A DNA stretch of 64,000 bases from Gottfriedia sp002574545 (GTDB taxonomy: Bacteria; Bacillota; Bacilli; Bacillales; Bacillaceae_G), in NCBI GenBank assembly GCA_052180195.1, contig CP197469.1. The stretch is one strand, 5' to 3'. Below, piece by piece: positions 17,641 through 30,610 of this stretch. Positions within the stretch are counted from its first letter, which is position 1, and each line of letters opens with the position of its first letter. The translations under genes were made by a program, and so were the position numbers. The notes under the pieces were generated by a model, which saw only the letters and a list, made by a program, of their open reading frames with translations, made no database searches and was not told where the DNA came from.

Positions 17641-17683
17641 TTAGAAAAGTATAGATAGTAATGAGACTAATTTCGTCTGCAAT

Positions 17684-17917
17684 TTATCTTACTTCATTTG
17701 TTTCAGGATGAGTTCCTAGCTCTTCTGAAGGTTTAAATAATAAGCCAAGGTTAATAAGTCCTGAAATACCAACGATACCATAAATAATTCGAGCAAAAGC
17801 AGAATCTGCACCACCAAAAATTGCTGCAACTAAATCAAATTGAAAAAATCCAATTAATCCCCAGTTTATAGCCCCAATAATTGTAAAAATAAGTGCAATA
17901 CGTTGTAATGTACTCAT
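17684..17917 (-). CDS. yuzA: DUF378 membrane protein YuzA
   Basis: A 77-residue protein with two membrane segments (residues ~5-35 and ~42-62) and the DUF378 signature GAINWGLIGFFQFDLVAAIFG. Function is unknown. AAGGAGGT precedes the ATG. It lies between yugI and pgi, as in B. subtilis. Confidence 0.88.
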   Translation of the reverse strand: MSTLQRIALIFTIIGAINWGLIGFFQFDLVAAIFGGADSAFARIIYGIVGISGLINLGLLFKPSEELGTHPETNEVR

Positions 17918-18107
17918 ATAGGTTAACCTCCTTTTTATTACCTTCTAACATAGCTTTCCTCATTTATTTTTGTTTATGTACTTAAAAACAAATCTCTTTT
18001 AACTTTTTGTTAATTTTTTCACATAAATATAGTTGCATTTACTTGCTTTCAATAATTTAATTAGGTACATTGTAAAGGTATTATAACTATTTAAGGAGGT
18101 TTGATGT

Positions 18108-19460
18108 ATGACTTCTCATATTAAATTTGACTATTCAAAAGCGAAAATGTTTTTTCAAGATCATGAAATATCTTATTTAAGGGATGCAGTGAAATTATTT
18201 CACCATACAATTCATGAAAAAACAGGAGCAGGTAGCGACTATTTAGGATGGGTAGAGTTACCTAATGATTATGATAAAGAAGAATTTTCTCGAATTCAAA
18301 AAGCAGCAGAGAAAATTAAATCAGATTCAGACGTTCTTTTAGTAATTGGTATTGGTGGATCTTATTTAGGTGCACGTGCTGCCATTGAAATGTTACAACA
18401 CTCATTTTTTAATATTGCTTCTAAAGAAGAAAGAAAAGCACCTCAAGTTTTCTTCGTAGGAAATAATATTAGTTCTACATATATGCACGATTTAGCTCAA
18501 GTTTTAAAGGATAAGGATTTTTCAATTAATGTTATCTCAAAATCTGGGACAACTACTGAACCAGCTATTGCATTCCGTATTTTTAGAAAGTTGTTAGAAG
18601 AAAAATATGGTGTTGAAGAAGCTAAACATCGTATTTATGCTACAACTGACAAAGCACGTGGGGCATTAAAAACTGTTGCAGATGAAAAGGGATATGAAAC
18701 ATTTGTAATTCCTGATGATGTAGGTGGACGTTATTCTGTATTAACTGCAGTAGGTTTATTACCGATTGCTGCAGCGGGTATTGATATTGAACAAATGATG
18801 AAGGGTGCACAAGATGCGTATAAAGAATACAACTCTTCAGAATTAGAAGATAATCAAGCGTACCAATATGCAGTTGTTCGAAATGTTCTATATAACAAAG
18901 GTAAAACGATAGAGATGCTTGTTAACTACGAACCATCATTACAATATTTTGGAGAATGGTGGAAACAATTATTTGGTGAGAGTGAAGGGAAAGATCAAAA
19001 AGGTATCTATCCTTCTTCAGCAAACTTCTCAACGGATTTACATTCACTTGGACAATATGTTCAAGAAGGACGACGTGATTTATTTGAAACAGTTTTATCT
19101 GTTGAAAATCCTCGTCATGAATTAACAATCGAACTTGAGGATAATGATTCTGATGGATTAAATTATCTTGCTGGAAAAACTGTCGATTTTGTTAATAAAA
19201 AAGCTTTCGAAGGTACGATATTAGCTCATGCTGACGGTGGAGTACCAAATCTAATTGTTTCATTACCTAAATTAGATGAGTATACTTTCGGTTATACAGT
19301 ATACTTCTTTGAATTAGCTTGTGCGATGAGTGGATATTTACTAGGAGTAAATCCTTTTGATCAACCAGGTGTTGAAGCATACAAGAAAAACATGTTTGCA
19401 TTATTAGGAAAACCAGGATTTGAAGAACTAAAAATGCAATTAGAAGAACGTTTAAAATAA
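18108..19460 (+). CDS. pgi: Glucose-6-phosphate isomerase
   Basis: A 450-residue bacterial-type phosphoglucose isomerase interconverting glucose-6-phosphate and fructose-6-phosphate in glycolysis and gluconeogenesis. Sugar-phosphate contacts include ISKSGTTTEPA (~145) and DDVGGRYSVLT. The family signature region containing the catalytic Glu is GESEGKDQKGIYPSSANFS (~285). AAGGAGGT lies 9 bases before the start ATG; the ATG four bases earlier is out of frame. A terminator follows. Confidence 0.97.
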   Translation: MTSHIKFDYSKAKMFFQDHEISYLRDAVKLFHHTIHEKTGAGSDYLGWVELPNDYDKEEFSRIQKAAEKIKSDSDVLLVIGIGGSYLGARAAIEMLQHSFFNIASKEERKAPQVFFVGNNISSTYMHDLAQVLKDKDFSINVISKSGTTTEPAIAFRIFRKLLEEKYGVEEAKHRIYATTDKARGALKTVADEKGYETFVIPDDVGGRYSVLTAVGLLPIAAAGIDIEQMMKGAQDAYKEYNSSELEDNQAYQYAVVRNVLYNKGKTIEMLVNYEPSLQYFGEWWKQLFGESEGKDQKGIYPSSANFSTDLHSLGQYVQEGRRDLFETVLSVENPRHELTIELEDNDSDGLNYLAGKTVDFVNKKAFEGTILAHADGGVPNLIVSLPKLDEYTFGYTVYFFELACAMSGYLLGVNPFDQPGVEAYKKNMFALLGKPGFEELKMQLEERLK

Positions 19461-19476
19461 TAGTAAGGCAAAAGGA

Positions 19477-19511
19477 CCGTTGTTAAATTTACTTTAACAA
19501 CGGTTTTTTTA
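19477..19511 (+). terminator. Intrinsic terminator after pgi
   Basis: A perfect stem CCGTTGTTAAA / TTTAACAACGG is followed by seven Ts. Confidence 0.95.
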
Positions 19512-19580
19512 TTGAAATTAAAATTATAATTCATGTTTTTACTTAATAAGAAAATACTATTGAAAAAGGAGGAGGTAAGT

Positions 19581-19985
19581 ATGTATCCTTTAAAATCAAA
19601 ATTAGAGAATGCAATATTTCCGCTTAATGAAATTGAGGGGAAATTAAAAAATCATGGATTTGTAATTGGAGCTAACTGGGAATATGATCATGGAAGTTTT
19701 GATTTATTAATGAGAGATGATGACGGGTATCAATATTTAAGATTACCTTTTAATGTTACTTCAGGTTCTTTAGATATGGATGGGGCTGTTATACAATTTG
19801 AGACACCCTTTTTATTAACTCATATTTATAATGAGGGGCTAGATGATAATGTTGGGATAGAGGGAAATTTAACTGGATCATTAAACCAGTTCCAAGAACC
19901 AATTGAGAAAGATGCAAAAGTTCCTAGAAAATATCAAATAAAAGGGTTTGAAATTCTGAAGATAATTGAAGATGAACTTTTGTAA
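19581..19985 (+). CDS. yugN: YugN family protein
   Basis: A 134-residue soluble protein matching the YugN family by size and by position between pgi and yugO. The N-terminal part PLKSKLENAIFPLNEIEGKL and the central YDHGSFDLLMRDDDGYQYLRLPF look conserved and globular. Function is unknown. The start is ATG 19581, because AAAGGAGGAGGT lies just upstream; the frame is open for 16 more codons to an unsupported ATG at 19533. Confidence 0.8.
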   Translation: MYPLKSKLENAIFPLNEIEGKLKNHGFVIGANWEYDHGSFDLLMRDDDGYQYLRLPFNVTSGSLDMDGAVIQFETPFLLTHIYNEGLDDNVGIEGNLTGSLNQFQEPIEKDAKVPRKYQIKGFEILKIIEDELL

Positions 19986-19990
19986 AATAA

Positions 19991-20023
19991 AAGGAGCCAA
20001 ATCTTTTGAATTGGCTCTTTTTT
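19991..20023. terminator. Terminator between yugN and yugO
   Basis: GGAGCCAA and TTGGCTC pair, with T6 on the right and an A-rich left flank. Confidence 0.88.
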
Positions 20024-20034
20024 GATATCAATTA

Positions 20035-21027
20035 TTAAGTCAGTAAAATAAGAAAATCATCTATTGTAATCTTAATATTTTTATCGGGTCTGATGATTGT
20101 TTGGTTATCACGAATGATTCCAATAATCATTTTATCGTTGTTTAATTCTTCAACTACAAGATTGAAATAAAATTTTCCAACCATTTTTTGTTCGACTTCC
20201 AATATTTTTACTGTAAAGTTTTCTAATTGATTTGTTAACTTAAGCACAACATCTGAGTATCCTCTATGCATAACCGAACCTGACATTACAAAGGATGTTA
20301 ATAAATTTGCTTCAATTACTTCATTGGCACCGGCTCTTTTTGCGTTAATTACTTGATTTTTCGTTAAGATTTCTGCGATACAGTTAATTGATTGGTTAAG
20401 ACCTTTTGTAGCGATGATTGTTAAGATTGTTTGCATATCTGCATCTTGCTCATTTTTATTTTGATCAGCTGTAATTAAGATTGTATTCGCAAATTTTATA
20501 TTCGCTTTTTCTAAAACTGAGTCACTGGATGCAGAGCCTTTTATAAAGTGTACCTTTTCTAAATCGGGAGGTAATAATTTTAAGGTTTCATCAATTAATA
20601 CAATATAGACTTGATTAGAAGATGCACGTAGTTGTTTAATAACATTTTTAACTCGTTCATTCCACCCTACTATTATAATATGGTTCTTTTTCGTAAATGT
20701 TAGTATTCCTCTGTAATCTGCGTCTTGGTTTCTAAAAGTTTGTGCCGCGAATGAAATCATATAATAAGAACCAAATCCAGTACCAAGTAAAATTAATATA
20801 ACGGCAAAAAAACGTCCAACTGGAGATAGAGGCACGTAATCACCATAACCTACTGTAAATGTAGTTACAATTGACCACCACATACCATCCCAAACTGTAG
20901 GAAAAGTAAATGGCTCTGCGAAGTGGATGATTGTTCCGAAAATAGCTATTAACGATAATAATATTAAAGTAATTTTTAAAAGTGTATAGGATTTAAAATA
21001 CATAGGTTGGTTACGAAATATTTTCAA
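20035..21027 (-). CDS. yugO: Potassium channel with RCK domain (YugO)
   Basis: A 330-residue channel with two membrane helices (~16-37 and ~70-92) around a pore loop with the K+ selectivity filter TVGYGD (58-63). A cytoplasmic RCK/TrkA-N domain (HIIIVGWNERV...) and a TrkA-C-like end follow. YugO of B. subtilis releases potassium and carries biofilm electrical signals. The start is the TTG at 21027, since GGAGGT lies 8 bases upstream of it; the frame extends 10 more codons without a better site. Confidence 0.92.
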   Translation of the reverse strand: MKIFRNQPMYFKSYTLLKITLILLSLIAIFGTIIHFAEPFTFPTVWDGMWWSIVTTFTVGYGDYVPLSPVGRFFAVILILLGTGFGSYYMISFAAQTFRNQDADYRGILTFTKKNHIIIVGWNERVKNVIKQLRASSNQVYIVLIDETLKLLPPDLEKVHFIKGSASSDSVLEKANIKFANTILITADQNKNEQDADMQTILTIIATKGLNQSINCIAEILTKNQVINAKRAGANEVIEANLLTSFVMSGSVMHRGYSDVVLKLTNQLENFTVKILEVEQKMVGKFYFNLVVEELNNDKMIIGIIRDNQTIIRPDKNIKITIDDFLILLT

Positions 21028-21090
21028 GTCTATACCTCCATTACAATTTCGTAACACTTATTTTTACCAATAAGTAATAACTTATCACTA

Positions 21091-21780
21091 CTATATACTT
21101 TCTATTTCAACTCCACGGATGTTTTCTATTTGTTCGATATCATAATAAATTTCAGTTGTTCTTCGTTTATTAAACACTAATAATTTCATTTGGACATAAT
21201 GTTCATCATTAATTAGTCCTTTTATTTTTATATTCTTAACTGTAATATCTTGAGCGGTTATTTGGTCAATGACTATATTTATATTTTCTCTTCCTATTAC
21301 TGTTAGCTTCAAACTTATATCTCTTTCTTTTAATCTTTTAGGGCCAAGTTTGTTAATTAAGTAAGGAATTAATTCAACACTTATAATTAATAAGCCTACT
21401 CCCGCCAGAGCCTCGACGTAAAAGCCAGCCCCAACAATTATTCCGATACCCGATGCGCCCCAAATCATCGCAGCCGTTGTTAATCCTGCTATTGTATCAT
21501 TACCTCTTCGGAGAATAACACCAGCCCCAACGAATCCGATTCCTGATACTATTTGGGCCGGTAATCGTAAAGGATCCATTGTTATATTTAAATAATCACT
21601 TCCACGAAATGAATAAGCTGAACTAATCGAAACAATTGTTAATAGGCAACTCATAATTGAAATAACAAGGCAAGTCTTTAATCCAAGAGGTTTTCTTTTT
21701 AACTCTCTTTCTAGACCGATAACGGAACCTAACATTGCTGATACTAGTAATTTTATGAGGATATCTGGTTGAAGATCCAT
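21091..21780 (-). CDS. MgtC/SapB family membrane protein
   Basis: A 229-residue protein. The MgtC/SapB membrane domain (~residues 8-145) holds GSVIGLERELKRKPLGLKT, PLRLPAQIVSGIGFVGAGVI and AMIWGASGIGI, followed by a small cytoplasmic ACT-like domain. The family is tied to magnesium limitation and control of membrane ATPase, but the role in Bacilli is not settled. AAAAGGGG precedes the ATG. It is the last gene before the rRNA promoters and may be transcribed with yugO, 64 bases away. Confidence 0.88.
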   Translation of the reverse strand: MDLQPDILIKLLVSAMLGSVIGLERELKRKPLGLKTCLVISIMSCLLTIVSISSAYSFRGSDYLNITMDPLRLPAQIVSGIGFVGAGVILRRGNDTIAGLTTAAMIWGASGIGIIVGAGFYVEALAGVGLLIISVELIPYLINKLGPKRLKERDISLKLTVIGRENINIVIDQITAQDITVKNIKIKGLINDEHYVQMKLLVFNKRRTTEIYYDIEQIENIRGVEIESI

Positions 21781-21893
21781 TTTCTAAACCCCTTTTCTAT
21801 GTAGTTTATGGCTAATTCGACATTGCATATTACACTTCCTCCGTACTATAAATAATTTTTTTAAGATTTTATAAAAAAAAATGAAAAAAGGGC

Positions 21894-21922
21894 TTGTCAT
21901 AAACTAAATCGAGTGTTATATT
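21894..21922 (+). promoter_or_regulatory. rRNA operon promoter P1
   Basis: TTGTCA, 17 bases, TATATT, ~200 bases before the 16S gene. Tandem promoters are usual for Bacillus rrn operons. Confidence 0.6.
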
Positions 21923-21986
21923 TATATACGTCGCCAAGATGGTTCGACAAAAAACGAAATAACGTTTTAAAAAAATAAAAAAAATG

Positions 21987-22015
21987 TTGACTCGCTTTTA
22001 AAGAGATGTTAATAT
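21987..22015 (+). promoter_or_regulatory. rRNA operon promoter P2
   Basis: TTGACT, 17 bases, TAATAT, with an A-rich UP-element-like stretch just upstream (21960-21985). Confidence 0.75.
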
Positions 22016-22043
22016 GAAAAAGTCGCAAATGACGCGACGATGT

Positions 22044-22072
22044 GAACTTTGAAAACTAAACAAAACATGAAG
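22044..22072 (+). other. 16S precursor processing stem, 5' arm
   Basis: GAAAACTAAACAAAACATGA here is nearly complementary to 23716-23745 (containing TTGTTTTGTTTAGTTTT) after 16S, forming the long duplex cut by RNase III in pre-rRNA. Confidence 0.85.
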
Positions 22073-22121
22073 TAAACGTCAATTATTAGTTTTTTGAGCA
22101 ATACAAGATTTAAACTTAACT

Positions 22122-26762
<4,641 letters not shown>

Positions 26763-26773
26763 ACAAGTTTGAT

Positions 26774-26801
26774 GATGACATTATCTAGTTTTGAAGGTGC
26801 A
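26774..26801 (+). other. 23S precursor processing stem, 3' arm
   Basis: ATGACATTATCTAGTTTTGA pairs with 23758-23784 upstream of 23S. Confidence 0.8.
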
Positions 26802-26884
26802 AAAAACATTATAAAAAACTTCAAAAAAGTCATTGACTTTTAAGTGAAATTTGATATAATAGTTATTGTCCTTAAGAAATTGAA

Positions 26885-26999
26885 TCAAGTGATGATAGCG
26901 AAGAGGTCACACCCGTTCCCATACCGAACACGGCAGTTAAGCTCTTCAGCGTCGATGGTAGTTGGGGGTTTCCCCCTGTGAGAGTAGAACGTCGCTTGG
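26885..26999 (+). rRNA. 5S ribosomal RNA
   Basis: A ~115-base 5S gene. It contains CACACCCGTTCCCATACCGA, ACACGGCAGTTAAGCTC and closing arms CAAGTGAT / GTCGCTTG. It follows 23S by ~120 bases and precedes the tRNA array by 11 bases, so rRNA and tRNAs form one transcript. Confidence 0.95.
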
Positions 27000-27010
27000 T
27001 TTATCATTAT

Positions 27011-27085
27011 TCCGCAGTAGCTCAGTGGTAGAGCACTCGGCTGTTAACCGAGTGGTCGTAGGTTCGAATCCTACCTGCGGAGCCA
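27011..27085 (+). tRNA. tRNA-Asn (GTT)
   Basis: Cloverleaf with acceptor TCCGCAG/CTGCGGA, anticodon GTT, T-loop GGTTCGAATCC and encoded CCA. First of 16 tRNAs whose order matches B. subtilis trnD. Confidence 0.96.
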
Positions 27086-27089
27086 TTTT

Positions 27090-27181
27090 GGAGAGCTGTC
27101 CGAGTGGCCGAAGGAGCACGATTGGAAATCGTGTAGGCGGGTAACCCTGTCTCAAGGGTTCAAATCCCTTGCTCTCCGCCA
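27090..27181 (+). tRNA. tRNA-Ser (GGA)
   Basis: Acceptor GGAGAGC/GCTCTCC, anticodon GGA, long variable arm typical of tRNA-Ser, encoded CCA. Confidence 0.96.
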
Positions 27182-27204
27182 CATATTTACAGCACTATTG
27201 TACT

Positions 27205-27279
27205 GGCCCGTTGGTCAAGCGGTTAAGACACCGCCCTTTCACGGCGGTAACACGGGTTCGAGTCCCGTACGGGTCACCA
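27205..27279 (+). tRNA. tRNA-Glu (TTC)
   Basis: Acceptor GGCCCGT/ACGGGTC, anticodon TTC in CCTTTCAC, encoded CCA. Confidence 0.95.
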
Positions 27280-27288
27280 TTTTATTAC

Positions 27289-27364
27289 GGAGGATTAGCT
27301 CAGCTGGGAGAGCACCTGCCTTACAAGCAGGGGGTCGGCGGTTCGAGCCCGTCATCCTCCACCA
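27289..27364 (+). tRNA. tRNA-Val (TAC)
   Basis: Acceptor GGAGGAT/ATCCTCC, anticodon TAC in CTTACAAG, encoded CCA. Confidence 0.96.
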
Positions 27365-27369
27365 TTTAA

Positions 27370-27431
27370 TTAACAAAATAACTTTCATGGAACTATATTA
27401 AATAGTATCCACATTATCGCGGGGTGGAGCA
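27370..27431 (+). repeat. Upstream direct repeat with tRNA-fMet 5' fragment
   Basis: 62 bases repeated at 27514-27575 with two mismatches (TT versus AA). The last 14 bases, CGCGGGGTGGAGCA (27418-27431), are the start of tRNA-fMet. The fragment ends after the first strand of the D-stem and cannot form a tRNA. Confidence 0.95.
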
Positions 27432-27513
27432 CGAACGAATATGCTTCGAAGAAATTACTTCAGCATACCAATCGAGCTGCTACTTGCAAAATCATCCTGA
27501 GATTGGGATGGTC
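27432..27513 (+). mobile_element. Insert A inside the duplicated tRNA-fMet gene
   Basis: 82 bases starting CGAACGAATA, without an ORF, homologous to insert B at 27863-27954. Possible stems are CGAA/TTCG near the start, TATGCT/AGCATA enclosing GAAG/CTTC, CCAATC/GATTGG, and an alternative 3' hairpin ATCATCC/GGATGGT. I do not recognise the family; it could be a tiny mobile element or a structured RNA. Confidence 0.6.
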
Positions 27514-27561
27514 TTAACAAAATAACTTTCATGGAACTATAAAAAATAGTATCCACATTAT

Positions 27562-27638
<77 letters not shown>

Positions 27639-27641
27639 AAT

Positions 27642-27717
27642 GGTCCCGTGGTGTAGCGGTTAACATGCCTGCCTGTCACGCAGGAGATCGCCGGTTCGAT
27701 CCCGGTCGGGACCGCCA
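27642..27717 (+). tRNA. tRNA-Asp (GTC)
   Basis: Acceptor GGTCCCG/CGGGACC, anticodon GTC in CTGTCACG, encoded CCA. Confidence 0.96.
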
Positions 27718-27725
27718 TTTAAGAT

Positions 27726-27801
<76 letters not shown>

Positions 27802-27808
27802 TCTTGAA

Positions 27809-27862
27809 AAATATGGCAACAAATAAATTTTAATACGCCGACTTAGCTCAATTGGTAGAGCA
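27809..27862 (+). repeat. Upstream direct repeat with tRNA-Thr 5' fragment
   Basis: 54 bases repeated at 27955-28006 with one substitution and a 2-base gap. The last 26 bases (27837-27862) are the tRNA-Thr 5' end through GGTAGAGCA, the second strand of the D-stem. Confidence 0.95.
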
Positions 27863-27954
27863 CGAACGAATAAACTTCGTAGCAAGACCTCAGCGTACTT
27901 GTCGAGCAACATCTTGAAATTCTTACTGAGACAAGGACGACTAAGAAACGAACT
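27863..27954 (+). mobile_element. Insert B inside the duplicated tRNA-Thr gene
   Basis: 92 bases starting CGAACGAATA, no ORF, aligning with insert A over ~80 bases (shared CTTCG, TCAGC, TCGAGC, CTTG, CTGAGA blocks). Its main stem CTTGTC/GACAAG replaces CCAATC/GATTGG of insert A, and an ACGAA/TTCGT hairpin lies at the start. Confidence 0.6.
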
Positions 27955-27980
27955 AAATATGGCAATAAATAAATTAATAC

Positions 27981-28053
<73 letters not shown>

Positions 28054-28063
28054 CTCTTTAACC

Positions 28064-28148
28064 GGAGGGGTAGCGAAGTGGCTAAACGCGGCGGACTGTA
28101 AATCCGCTCCCTGTGGGTTCGGCGGTTCGAATCCGTCCCCCTCCACCA
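28064..28148 (+). tRNA. tRNA-Tyr (GTA)
   Basis: Acceptor GGAGGGG/CCCCTCC, anticodon GTA, long variable arm, encoded CCA. Confidence 0.95.
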
Positions 28149-28153
28149 TTTAT

Positions 28154-28227
28154 AGGGGCATAGTTTAACGGTAGAATAGAGGTCTCCAAAACCTTTGGTG
28201 TGGGTTCGATTCCTACTGCCCCTGCCA
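28154..28227 (+). tRNA. tRNA-Trp (CCA)
   Basis: Acceptor AGGGGCA/TGCCCCT, anticodon CCA in CTCCAAAA, encoded 3' CCA. Confidence 0.95.
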
Positions 28228-28242
28228 ATTAAATAAAATAAT

Positions 28243-28319
28243 GGCGATCGTGGCGAAGTGGTTAACGCATCGGATTGTGGTTCCGACACTCGTGGGTTCG
28301 ATTCCCATCGGTCGCCCCA
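28243..28319 (+). tRNA. tRNA-His (GTG)
   Basis: Anticodon GTG in TTGTGGTT, an extra 5' G opposite C73 as in tRNA-His, encoded CCA. The 77-base spacer after it is unusually AT-rich and contains ATAATTTATAA twice. Confidence 0.95.
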
Positions 28320-28396
28320 TATAATTTATAACGATTGCTCAAGTGAGTAATATAATTTATAATAAATTGAATATAGTATATAAAGTTCTTAATTAA

Positions 28397-28471
28397 TGGG
28401 CTATAGCCAAGCGGTAAGGCAACGGATTTTGATTCCGTCATGCCCTGGTTCGAATCCAGGTAGCCCAGCCA
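28397..28471 (+). tRNA. tRNA-Gln (TTG)
   Basis: Acceptor TGGGCTA/TAGCCCA, anticodon TTG in TTTTGATT, encoded CCA. Confidence 0.95.
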
Positions 28472-28476
28472 TTTAT

Positions 28477-28551
28477 GCGGAAGTAGTTCAGTGGTAGAAT
28501 ACAACCTTGCCAAGGTTGGGGTCGCGGGTTCGAGCCCCGTCTTCCGCTCCA
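28477..28551 (+). tRNA. tRNA-Gly (GCC)
   Basis: Acceptor GCGGAAG/CTTCCGC, anticodon GCC in TTGCCAAG, encoded CCA. Confidence 0.95.
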
Positions 28552-28557
28552 AATTAC

Positions 28558-28628
<71 letters not shown>

Positions 28629-28645
28629 TTTAGATTTTACCCCAC

Positions 28646-28731
28646 GCCGGGGTGGTGGAATTGGCAGACACACAGGACTTAAAATCCTGCGGTTGGTGAC
28701 AACCGTGCCGGTTCGAGTCCGGCCCTCGGCA
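28646..28731 (+). tRNA. tRNA-Leu (TAA)
   Basis: Acceptor GCCGGGG/CCCTCGGC region, anticodon TAA in CTTAAAAT, long variable arm. CCA is not encoded. The operon terminator follows 6 bases later. Confidence 0.95.
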
Positions 28732-28737
28732 TCAAAA

Positions 28738-28766
28738 AAACCTCTTACTTTGTAAGAGGTTTTTAA
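28738..28766 (+). terminator. Main terminator of the rRNA-tRNA operon
   Basis: AACCTCTTAC and GTAAGAGGTT are followed by TTTAATTT. Confidence 0.9.
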
Positions 28767-28778
28767 TTTCAGATTTGA

Positions 28779-28808
28779 TTGGACAATTTGTCTTTCATAT
28801 ATTATAAT
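28779..28808 (+). promoter_or_regulatory. Separate promoter for tRNA-Leu (CAA)
   Basis: TTGGAC, 18 bases, TATAAT, directly after the operon terminator and 15 bases before the last tRNA, so this tRNA can be made independently of the rRNA operon. Confidence 0.7.
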
Positions 28809-28822
28809 TATTGTATAACTTT

Positions 28823-28905
28823 GGCGGTGTGGTGGAATGGCAGACACGCCTGACTCAAAATCAGGTATCTTCACGGATGTGCAGGTTCAAGTCCTGTCAC
28901 CGCTA
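28823..28905 (+). tRNA. tRNA-Leu (CAA)
   Basis: Anticodon CAA in CTCAAAAT, long variable arm, acceptor GGCGGTG/CACCGCT with a G-U end pair. CCA is not encoded. Confidence 0.94.
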
Positions 28906-28918
28906 TATAAATGCTAAC

Positions 28919-28960
28919 AAAAAAAGCTTTGCACTAATTGTGCAAAGCTTTTTTTGTTTT
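28919..28960 (+). terminator. Terminator after tRNA-Leu (CAA)
   Basis: AAAAGCTTTGCAC and GTGCAAAGCTTTTTTT form a strong hairpin. Confidence 0.93.
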
Positions 28961-29274
28961 TCTTGCACATGGCAAAATATCTCCAAATAATGTTGTCAGC
29001 TGATAAGAAACCTTTAGTGACAATGACAGAAATTGATATTAAACATTTTATATTGATCCTATGCAAGAAAGCGGATTGTAAACAACGTGCATTAACACGA
29101 GATTGCTAGCTAGTAAAAGAAGTCATGCGTTGCGATGATTTACTAGTACGCAAAGGAATTTACCAGTAGATAGTAAATCGTTCTACAAGGAATTTTTTTG
29201 AATTTTCAAACCAACTCTTTACAATATTAATGTTAAAATTATTATGAGTATGTAGACAAAAGGAGTGAGTTGCA
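28961..29274. other. Gene-free stretch after the tRNA array
   Basis: About 315 bases with no supported gene. A 46-codon frame (28969-29109) exists but starts in the terminator's T-run and has no ribosome site. A short GCTAGCTAGTAAAA / TTTACTAG pair near 29105-29150 is the only local symmetry. Confidence 0.5.
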
Positions 29275-29286
29275 ATAAATAAATAT

Positions 29287-29820
29287 TTGAAAATTGGTTT
29301 GTTGTTTGTAGGTTTGATTGCTGTTTCATTTTTATCTTGGAAAATAGTTAAAATTATTGTTTTTAAAAATGAATATCATGTTGCAAATATAAAATATGAC
29401 AAAGAAAAGATTCCTCCAGCTTCAAAGGAAGGAGCAGATATTGCAAGAACACACGATATATTAAATAATTTAACTGGTTGGTTAAATTATCAACAATTCA
29501 AAAATCCAAACTCTCCAGCTTGGGAAGATAAAAAATCTGAATTGGAATCTATTCTCACATATTTTGAAAAAATACTTAGCAATGTAGATGAAAATAGCGA
29601 TTTGCACGATGATTTAGATTTAGCTAACAAGTTAATGAAATTGGCAATTGATCAAAAAGACATGAAAGCTTTGTTGTATACTCATCGAATAATGCACGAT
29701 TTAGACAACAAGATTAATCATACCCAAGGAAGAATTGTTGTTTTCAATAGCGCAAAAGCTGGAAATGGAAATGCAGAAAAAGTGGATGATTATATGGCTT
29801 ATTTAAAAAATCAGAGATAG
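29287..29820 (+). CDS. Membrane-anchored protein of unknown function
   Basis: A 177-residue protein with one N-terminal membrane segment (residues ~2-22), then a hydrophilic, mostly helical region with acidic and lysine-rich patches (DENSDLHDDLDLANKLMKLAIDQKDMKALLYTH). I recognise no family. The first usable start is TTG 29287, but AAAAGGAGTGAG lies ~20 bases away. ATA at 29275 in the same frame sits at ideal spacing and would add NKYL, giving a classical N-terminus. The start is therefore doubtful. It stands alone between the tRNA array and a minus-strand gene. Confidence 0.7.
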   Translation: MKIGLLFVGLIAVSFLSWKIVKIIVFKNEYHVANIKYDKEKIPPASKEGADIARTHDILNNLTGWLNYQQFKNPNSPAWEDKKSELESILTYFEKILSNVDENSDLHDDLDLANKLMKLAIDQKDMKALLYTHRIMHDLDNKINHTQGRIVVFNSAKAGNGNAEKVDDYMAYLKNQR

Positions 29821-29932
29821 CTTAATGGCTGTCTTTTTCTTTTGTCCTAAAACACAGATTTTACTGCATTATTCTTGGAACTTTAATTGATTCTTCATCA
29901 GCATTAAATAATTGTCATATAGAGCTATTAAC

Positions 29933-29979
29933 ATCCACATAAAGAAAGGCAGCGAACATCTATATAGTCGCTGCCTTCT
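29933..29979. repeat. Long 22-bp hairpin with one bulged A
   Basis: ATCCACATAAAGAA-A-GGCAGCGA pairs with TCGCTGCCTTCTTTATGTGGAT around a short loop. It lies between convergent genes. The T-rich part is inside the stem rather than after it, so it is not a typical terminator. Confidence 0.8.
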
Positions 29980-30005
29980 TTATGTGGATATTAGCAATCC
30001 TAACA

Positions 30006-30296
30006 TTACATTTTTACATACTTACGTTTTTGCTTAAGCCAATCAAATTGTTTTGGATTTCTTTTATTTGCTAAAGTAACTACAAGACCAGTTGTTGCTA
30101 TTAATAGGCTTGCAGCAGCTACTTTAATCGTAAATTGTTTTGCATCTTTTAATTTCTCATTATTGTATCGATCAAGTTCTTTAAGTGTATCTTGTGTAAG
30201 ATCAATTCTGTCGTTTGTTTCTTCAATCAAACTACAGACACCCTCAAAACTTTCGACTAAAGGATTCTTTTCTTCTTTTACCAAAGGATTTGTCAT
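30006..30296 (-). CDS. Small membrane-anchored protein, unknown
   Basis: A 96-residue protein with an acidic helical N-terminal half (about residues 10-55, NPLVESFEGVCSLIEETNDRID...LKELDRYNNEKLKDAKQ), one membrane segment (~57-77) and a basic tail. AGGAGGAG lies ~7 bases before the ATG, supporting expression. No family recognised; the layout suggests a cytoplasmic coiled region tethered to the membrane near its C-terminus. Confidence 0.7.
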   Translation of the reverse strand: MTNPLVKEEKNPLVESFEGVCSLIEETNDRIDLTQDTLKELDRYNNEKLKDAKQFTIKVAAASLLIATTGLVVTLANKRNPKQFDWLKQKRKYVKM

Positions 30297-30610
30297 AATT
30301 ACTCTCCTCCTAAATTTATCCTATAAAGAAGAATTCTATGAGAAAATTCATTATACCTTTATTCAAATTTCTACAAATCTTTCAATAGCCTCTGCTGTTA
30401 GCTACTTATACTCTTCATCTGTTATTTTATATGGCTTTTAACAATTTCAATTCTCGATTTTTTCTTAAATTATGATAACATTTTCGACAAAATATGATTT
30501 TATTCTTGAATATGTGACATATTTATGATAAATTTAATTACAAGTTCATTAAAACCTACTAAATACTTATTTCATTTGTATTAGTAGTTTAGCACTTATA
30601 ACTTGATAAC

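Noticed and set aside
28969..29109. 46-codon frame after the tRNA array
   Set aside because: It begins in the T-run of a terminator, has no ribosome site and matches no family I know.
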